This document shows positions 5,855-8,241 of a stretch of DNA of 8,241 nucleotides, piece by piece. Every line of letters starts with the position of its first letter. Position 1 is the first letter of the stretch. Location of the stretch: contig JAGLNE010000134.1 of assembly GCA_023139655.1 (NCBI GenBank), positions 1-8,241 on the forward strand, read 5' to 3'. Below the pieces are notes generated by a model, which made no database searches, was not told the origin of the DNA, and saw only the letters and a list, made by a program, of their open reading frames with translations. The position numbers and the translations under genes were made by a program. This stretch comes from Candidatus Parcubacteria bacterium. GTDB lineage: Bacteria > Patescibacteriota > Patescibacteriia > Patescibacteriales > UBA12075.

Positions 5855-5883
5855 ATTGTATCTAAAATAACTTAAACAGACAA
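5855..5883 (-). promoter_or_regulatory. Candidate ruvB promoter, possibly leaderless
   Basis: On the minus strand TTGTCT (complement of 5878-5883) and TACAAT (complement of 5855-5860) are separated by 17 bases. TACAAT matches the -10 consensus at five of six positions and TTGTCT the -35 at four of six. Only 6 bases separate the -10 box from the ruvB ATG, so transcription would start at or next to the start codon. A second TATAAT overlaps it but has a poor spacer. Confidence 0.4.
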
Positions 5884-5895
5884 ATTAAACATTTT

Positions 5896-5931
5896 ATTCG
5901 TAAATTTGTAAATAGATTCGTTGATTCGTGG
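5896..5931. repeat. 8-nt-periodic ATTCGTNN array
   Basis: Four 8-base units, ATTCGTAA, ATTTGTAA, ATTCGTTG and ATTCGTGG, are arranged as two pairs split by ATAG (5912-5915). The array ends 3 bases from the stop codon of the YdjM-like gene and lies just upstream of the ruvB promoter. The TTCGT core links it to the repeats around the rnc terminator. Confidence 0.68.
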
Positions 5932-5934
5932 GAT

Positions 5935-6402
5935 CTAAAAATAAAAAACCAAATACAAGAATACCAGCACCGCGTAATTAAAAAGCATAAACCATTTGTT
6001 ACTCCAGTTAATGCCGGAAAAATGAAATTTAGAAAAAGGCCAAAGGATCGGAGTAGGGAAATAATCACGCGAATGAGTAAAAATATCCAAAAGAATATGT
6101 AGCCCCCAACCCATAACCGCCAAAGCCAACCAGGATAAACCGATTATTTTCAAAATTAAAAATATGCCTATCCATATTACCAGACTATGAGTAATATTAT
6201 ACATTGTAAATACTTGGCGCGGAATGACGTGGAGCGGCGGATCAGTATAATGCATAGTCTTTCTAATAAAATGCTTAGCGGCCAGGAAGGAAAAACTCAA
6301 AAAATCCGGCATAACCCCGAACATTACCGCAAGTGAGCGCTGGGCCAAAGGAAACTCCTTAAAAATTAAATTGGTCCAAAGAGCATGGGACAATATATCC
6401 AT
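5935..6402 (-). CDS. YdjM-family membrane-bound predicted metal-dependent hydrolase
   Basis: Integral membrane protein of the YdjM (formerly DUF457) family, described as LexA-regulated inner-membrane putative hydrolases. The substrate is unknown. The 155 residues begin MDILSHALW, the usual start, and carry the polar residues expected of the family: H6, D33 in GVMPD, H72 in YNITHSL, then H102, D106, H110 and D113 in LHILLDIFTHSRD, followed by PTPILWPFS. Hydrophobic stretches at about 22-42, 74-98 and 137-155 suggest three or four membrane helices. The start is 12 bases after the exonuclease stop, so the two genes are probably cotranscribed; no Shine-Dalgarno is visible. The presence of ruvB, an exonuclease and lexA nearby fits a DNA-damage connection, but the sequence does not prove it. 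Confidence 0.83.
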   Translation of the reverse strand: MDILSHALWTNLIFKEFPLAQRSLAVMFGVMPDFLSFSFLAAKHFIRKTMHYTDPPLHVIPRQVFTMYNITHSLVIWIGIFLILKIIGLSWLALAVMGWGLHILLDIFTHSRDYFPTPILWPFSKFHFSGINWSNKWFMLFNYAVLVFLYLVFYF

Positions 6403-6414
6403 AAAAAATCTATA

Positions 6415-7251
6415 TTATTTTTTTAATATATTTTTACCAACTAAAAATCTTTTATTAACACTGTCATGAAGCGCTTTTTCCACGATTGATTTATTCTCTT
6501 TGCTAAAATCCGCCGCAAGCATCCATTCTAAAAAATTCGGGTCCTCCCGAGCGACTTCCTTGAGCGACCGGTCGCGGTATTTGGAAAAAGCAAAATACGC
6601 CTCGCCACGCAGCCAATAGAATTTTCGAGTGCCCTCTGAAAATTCGCTTTCTTCAGTAGCGTGAATTTTATTTATAAACTCCCAATCCCGGCACTCTTCA
6701 TATTTTTCCAGTTGTTTAACCAATATTTCCGCTGAAACTTCGGTATCAATAAGGGCAGTGTGCCATTGTTTAAAATCCTTGTCGCAATAATATTCATAAG
6801 TCGCGGACAAAGTCCGAGGTACCATCTTAAGAAATAATTCCCGGGTATCAATTATCTGCTTGCTCGTATATTCAAAATCCATGCCGCAACGAACAAACTC
6901 GCGCCGGAGTAAGGGTAAGTCAAAATTCATAATGTTAAACCCGGAATAATAGGAATCATTGAACACCTCCCAAATCTCTTGCGCCTTATCCCGGAAAGGA
7001 GGCTTATCCTTTATGTATCGATTGCGAATACCGTGAATCGAAATTGCCTCCTTGCCGATTTTCATCTCTGGATTAATAAGCATGTCGTCTTTCTTTGTCT
7101 TGGAGTTTGGCCAGATTTTAATATAGGCCAGCTCCACTATTTTGTCAGAATGCAGATTAAGGCCGGTGGACTCAATATCAAAAATAACCAAAGGCTTATC
7201 CAGCTTAAGCAGTTTAACTATTTTTTTGTAAAGATTGGTTCTAAGAATCAT
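6415..7251 (-). CDS. DEDDh 3'-5' exonuclease (DnaQ-like) with ExoX-like C-terminal module
   Basis: Predicted metal-dependent 3'-5' exonuclease acting on DNA or possibly RNA. Of 278 residues, the exonuclease fold covers about 20-182. It has ExoI motif FDIEST (D25, E27), ExoII around FNIMNFDLPLLRREF (D111) and ExoIII HTALID (H164, D169), the complete DEDDh set. The C-terminal part (about 208-262) carries FYWLRGEAYFAFSKYRDRSL, DPNFLEWMLAADFS and IVEKAL, resembling the short module at the end of ExoX and related exonucleases. The frame stays open to 7410, but that extension is antisense-free read-through of the tRNA gene and a repeat. The start at 7249-7251 is chosen for the good Shine-Dalgarno AGGTG 5 bases upstream and for family fit. 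It could also be a proofreading-like subunit; a repair role is inferred from the neighbours. Confidence 0.88.
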   Translation of the reverse strand: MILRTNLYKKIVKLLKLDKPLVIFDIESTGLNLHSDKIVELAYIKIWPNSKTKKDDMLINPEMKIGKEAISIHGIRNRYIKDKPPFRDKAQEIWEVFNDSYYSGFNIMNFDLPLLRREFVRCGMDFEYTSKQIIDTRELFLKMVPRTLSATYEYYCDKDFKQWHTALIDTEVSAEILVKQLEKYEECRDWEFINKIHATEESEFSEGTRKFYWLRGEAYFAFSKYRDRSLKEVAREDPNFLEWMLAADFSKENKSIVEKALHDSVNKRFLVGKNILKK

Positions 7252-7256
7252 ATGTG

Positions 7257-7261
7257 CACCT
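7257..7261 (-). promoter_or_regulatory. Ribosome binding site of the exonuclease gene
   Basis: Minus-strand AGGTG lies 5 bases before the ATG at 7249-7251. It is the clearest Shine-Dalgarno in the window and fixes the start downstream of the tRNA. It directly follows the palindromic repeat at 7265-7293. Confidence 0.65.
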
Positions 7262-7264
7262 GGC

Positions 7265-7293
7265 CCACCTACGCTAAAGCTTCGGCGGACAAG
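7265..7293. repeat. GC-rich repeat-like element between tRNA-Arg and the exonuclease
   Basis: This short GC-rich block stands out from AT-rich surroundings and includes GCTAAAGCTTCGGCGG (7273-7288). On the minus strand CCGCC and GGTGG (complements of 7284-7288 and 7265-7269) can pair, with one G-U, around 14 bases. From memory, similar sequence with translations like YAKASADK recurs in Patescibacteria contigs; I could not verify this. It occurs once in this window. Confidence 0.4.
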
Positions 7294-7314
7294 CAGGAAT
7301 CTATTAATGTTTTG

Positions 7315-7386
7315 TGCTCTCGGCAGGAATCGAACCTGCATCGTCGGTTCCGGAAACCGATGTTCTATCCGTTGAACTACGAAAGC
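7315..7386 (-). tRNA. tRNA-Arg, anticodon CCG
   Basis: The full cloverleaf folds on the minus strand. The acceptor is GCTTTCG/CGAGAGC (one G-U) with discriminator A. The D stem is GTTC/GAAC. The anticodon stem is TCGGT/ACCGA with 7-base loop TTCCGGA, giving anticodon CCG (codon CGG, arginine). The variable loop is CGAT. The T stem is GCAGG/CCTGC with loop TTCGATT. Length is 72 bases including the discriminator. CCA is not encoded (the next bases are CAA), so a nucleotidyltransferase must add it. The exonuclease gene follows 63 bases downstream on the same strand and may share the transcript. Confidence 0.96.
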
Positions 7387-7388
7387 TA

Positions 7389-7420
7389 GATGTTCTACCG
7401 CGCTCGCCAAATTGCGAAGC
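7389..7420 (-). other. tRNA-like 5'-half fragment just upstream of tRNA-Arg
   Basis: On the minus strand CGGTAGAACATC (complement of 7389-7400) matches CGGATAGAACATC of the tRNA-Arg D-arm to anticodon-stem region (7359-7371), with one base missing. It is preceded by GCTTCGC, similar to the tRNA 5' end GCTTTCG. No 3' half or full cloverleaf follows. It may be a degenerate partial tRNA duplication. Confidence 0.35.
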
Positions 7421-7741
7421 TATTGGTATGTCCGTCGGACTATAGCAGTTAATAATAAATCCTCTTTTGCCGCCGTAATTTAATAATCGCCATATAATAA
7501 AATTCTAAACAACAAATTTTCTTTGCTTTTTATCAAATTTAATCAACAAAAGTATTAAAATATTTACAATCATAATTATTTTATTCATTTTAATCTATAT
7601 TCTATTTAAGATATAAACTATATTATCATTTAGTTTATATTCTATCAAATATATAAACTATTTTTTACCAATTTTTTTGCTTTTTTCTTAACCCGTTCCA
7701 TCTCTGTTTTGTTATCTTTGATATATATAATAATTGTGGAC
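7421..7741. other. AT-rich intergenic region without a gene
   Basis: Neither strand has an ORF that looks real. The stretch is very AT-rich with runs of T, and holds the 40-bp repeat at 7591-7660. The tRNA promoter should lie at its left end on the minus strand, but I see no hexamer pair good enough to name. Its right end joins the lexA promoter. Confidence 0.6.
7591..7660. repeat. Phased ATATAAACTA repeat, 40-bp direct period with inverted copy between
   Basis: ATATAAACTA occurs at 7611-7620 and 7651-7660, and its exact reverse complement TAGTTTATAT at 7631-7640, so copies fall at exact 20-base steps in alternating orientation. The 30-base blocks 7591-7620 and 7631-7660 match at 25 of 30 positions. 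It lies about 95 bases upstream of the lexA -35 box. It could be a protein-binding array or a remnant of repeat expansion. Confidence 0.65.
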
Positions 7742-7759
7742 AAAGTCCCTTTTGACTTT
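7742..7759. promoter_or_regulatory. Candidate LexA autoregulatory operator
   Basis: AAAGTC (7742-7747) and GACTTT (7754-7759) form a perfect inverted repeat with a 6-base gap, covering the lexA -35 box. One more base pair matches outside (A at 7740, T at 7761), with a mismatch between. LexA usually represses its own gene from such a site. It matches neither the CTGT-N8-ACAG nor the CGAAC-N4-GTTCG operator. Confidence 0.4.
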
Positions 7760-7780
7760 CTACTTTCTTTCTATTATAAT
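7752..7780 (+). promoter_or_regulatory. Predicted sigma70-type promoter for lexA
   Basis: TTGACT (7752-7757) and a perfect TATAAT (7775-7780) are separated by exactly 17 bases. This is the best promoter in the window. Transcription would start near 7787, leaving a leader of about 30 bases before the lexA ATG. Confidence 0.85.
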
Positions 7781-7817
7781 GTAAGTATAAAGTTAATAAA
7801 AGATAAAGTCAAGAAAT

Positions 7818-8241
7818 ATGTTAACCAAAAAACAAAAACAAGTTTTAGATTTCATATCCTCATATCATAGGAAGAAAGGATATGCCCCTTCTTTGGAGGA
7901 AATACGCAAAAAATTTAAACTTGCCTCTGTTTCCACTGCTCATTTTCATGTTAAAAAATTGCGGGATTTAGGATTTATAGGAAAGCAAGACAACAGACCG
8001 AGATCAATTAATGTTTATGAAAATGAAAAAATGGTGAATATTCCATTGCTTGGTTTAATCGCGGCTGGTCAGCCAATTGAAGCGATACAAAATAAAGAAA
8101 TAATCGCCGTGCCAAAAAGTAAAATATCTCGGGCTGGAGAATTCTATGCGTTGCGAGTAGTTGGCAATAGCATGATTGATGAAAATATAAATGATGGCGA
8201 TTTGGTCTTAGTTAGGCAACAGGATACTGCTGAAAATGGGC
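7818..8241 (+). CDS. lexA: SOS repressor LexA (3' end cut by window edge)
   Basis: Dimeric repressor of DNA-damage genes that cleaves itself when RecA filaments form. The 141 visible codons begin MLTKKQKQVLDFI. The winged-helix DNA-binding domain covers about residues 1-65, with YAPSLEEIRKKFKLASVSTAHFHVKKL as the helix-turn-helix region. The cleavage site is A83-G84 in LLGLIAAGQP. The catalytic serine is S118 in VVGNSMIDENI, followed by DGDLVLV. The catalytic lysine should lie just past the window edge. The family is about 200 residues, so roughly 60 are missing. The start is set by the family N-terminus; only AAGAAAT precedes it. It is transcribed away from the tRNA-exonuclease unit, from a strong promoter with an overlapping inverted repeat. 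Confidence 0.95.
   Translation, partial: MLTKKQKQVLDFISSYHRKKGYAPSLEEIRKKFKLASVSTAHFHVKKLRDLGFIGKQDNRPRSINVYENEKMVNIPLLGLIAAGQPIEAIQNKEIIAVPKSKISRAGEFYALRVVGNSMIDENINDGDLVLVRQQDTAENG

Noticed and set aside
6805..6815. GGACAAAGTCC shared between the exonuclease gene (6805-6815) and the lexA promoter (7738-7748)
   Set aside because: A single repeated 11-mer is expected by chance in a window this size, and the first copy lies mid-gene, not in a promoter.
6979..7389. Plus-strand ORF of 136 codons across the exonuclease start and the tRNA
   Set aside because: It is antisense to a well-supported gene and to the tRNA, and its product has no recognisable features.
7252..7410. N-terminal extension of the exonuclease ORF up to the ATG at 7410
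   Set aside because: It translates the tRNA-Arg gene and a repeat block, has no family match, and a good Shine-Dalgarno precedes the internal ATG at 7251.
7591..7660. CRISPR or replication-origin iterons
   Set aside because: There are only two direct units with an inverted copy between. No DnaA boxes, replication initiator or cas genes are near.

Overview
This 8.2-kb window is AT-rich chromosomal DNA from a bacterium with small, compact housekeeping genes. I read it as most likely a Patescibacteria (Candidate Phyla Radiation) genome. The evidence is the composition, the short proteins, the mostly absent Shine-Dalgarno sequences, a tRNA without encoded CCA, and spacers filled with short low-complexity palindromic repeats. 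TGA is used as a stop codon (rnc and the 85-aa membrane gene), so code 25 is not in use. The lineage is an inference, not a proof.

Layout. Ten protein genes and one tRNA lie on the minus strand. One gene, lexA, lies on the plus strand at the right edge. In minus-strand transcription order they are: tRNA-Arg(CCG), a DEDDh exonuclease with an ExoX-like C-terminus, a YdjM-family membrane protein, ruvB, a small two-helix membrane protein, a bacterial PH-domain membrane protein, queA, rpmF, nusB, rnc, and pilT (cut by the left edge). A clear intrinsic terminator separates rnc from pilT, and a pilT promoter overlaps it. Other promoters are supported for rpmF, ruvB and lexA. About 430 bases between the tRNA and lexA hold no gene, but they contain a tRNA-like fragment, a phased 40-bp repeat and the lexA promoter.

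Functions. rpmF, nusB and rnc form a ribosome and RNA-maturation group: ribosomal protein L32, rRNA antitermination and rRNA processing. queA makes the queuosine precursor in tRNA. ruvB, the exonuclease and lexA are DNA repair or SOS functions, and the YdjM family is LexA-linked in E. coli, so the right third may be a loose damage-response neighbourhood. PilT powers type IV pilus retraction.

Most unusual content. Repetitive DNA occupies nearly every long spacer, and several spacers carry 8-nt-periodic arrays, two of them with inverted arms. One repeat type from the ruvB 3' spacer also lies in frame inside queA. A second, GC-rich palindrome is also in frame inside queA, and a third, weaker site is possible. 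QueA is about 36 residues longer than the E. coli protein as I recall it. This resembles the palindromic elements that insert into genes in Rickettsia. I see no new defence system, CRISPR array, transposase or phage gene here.
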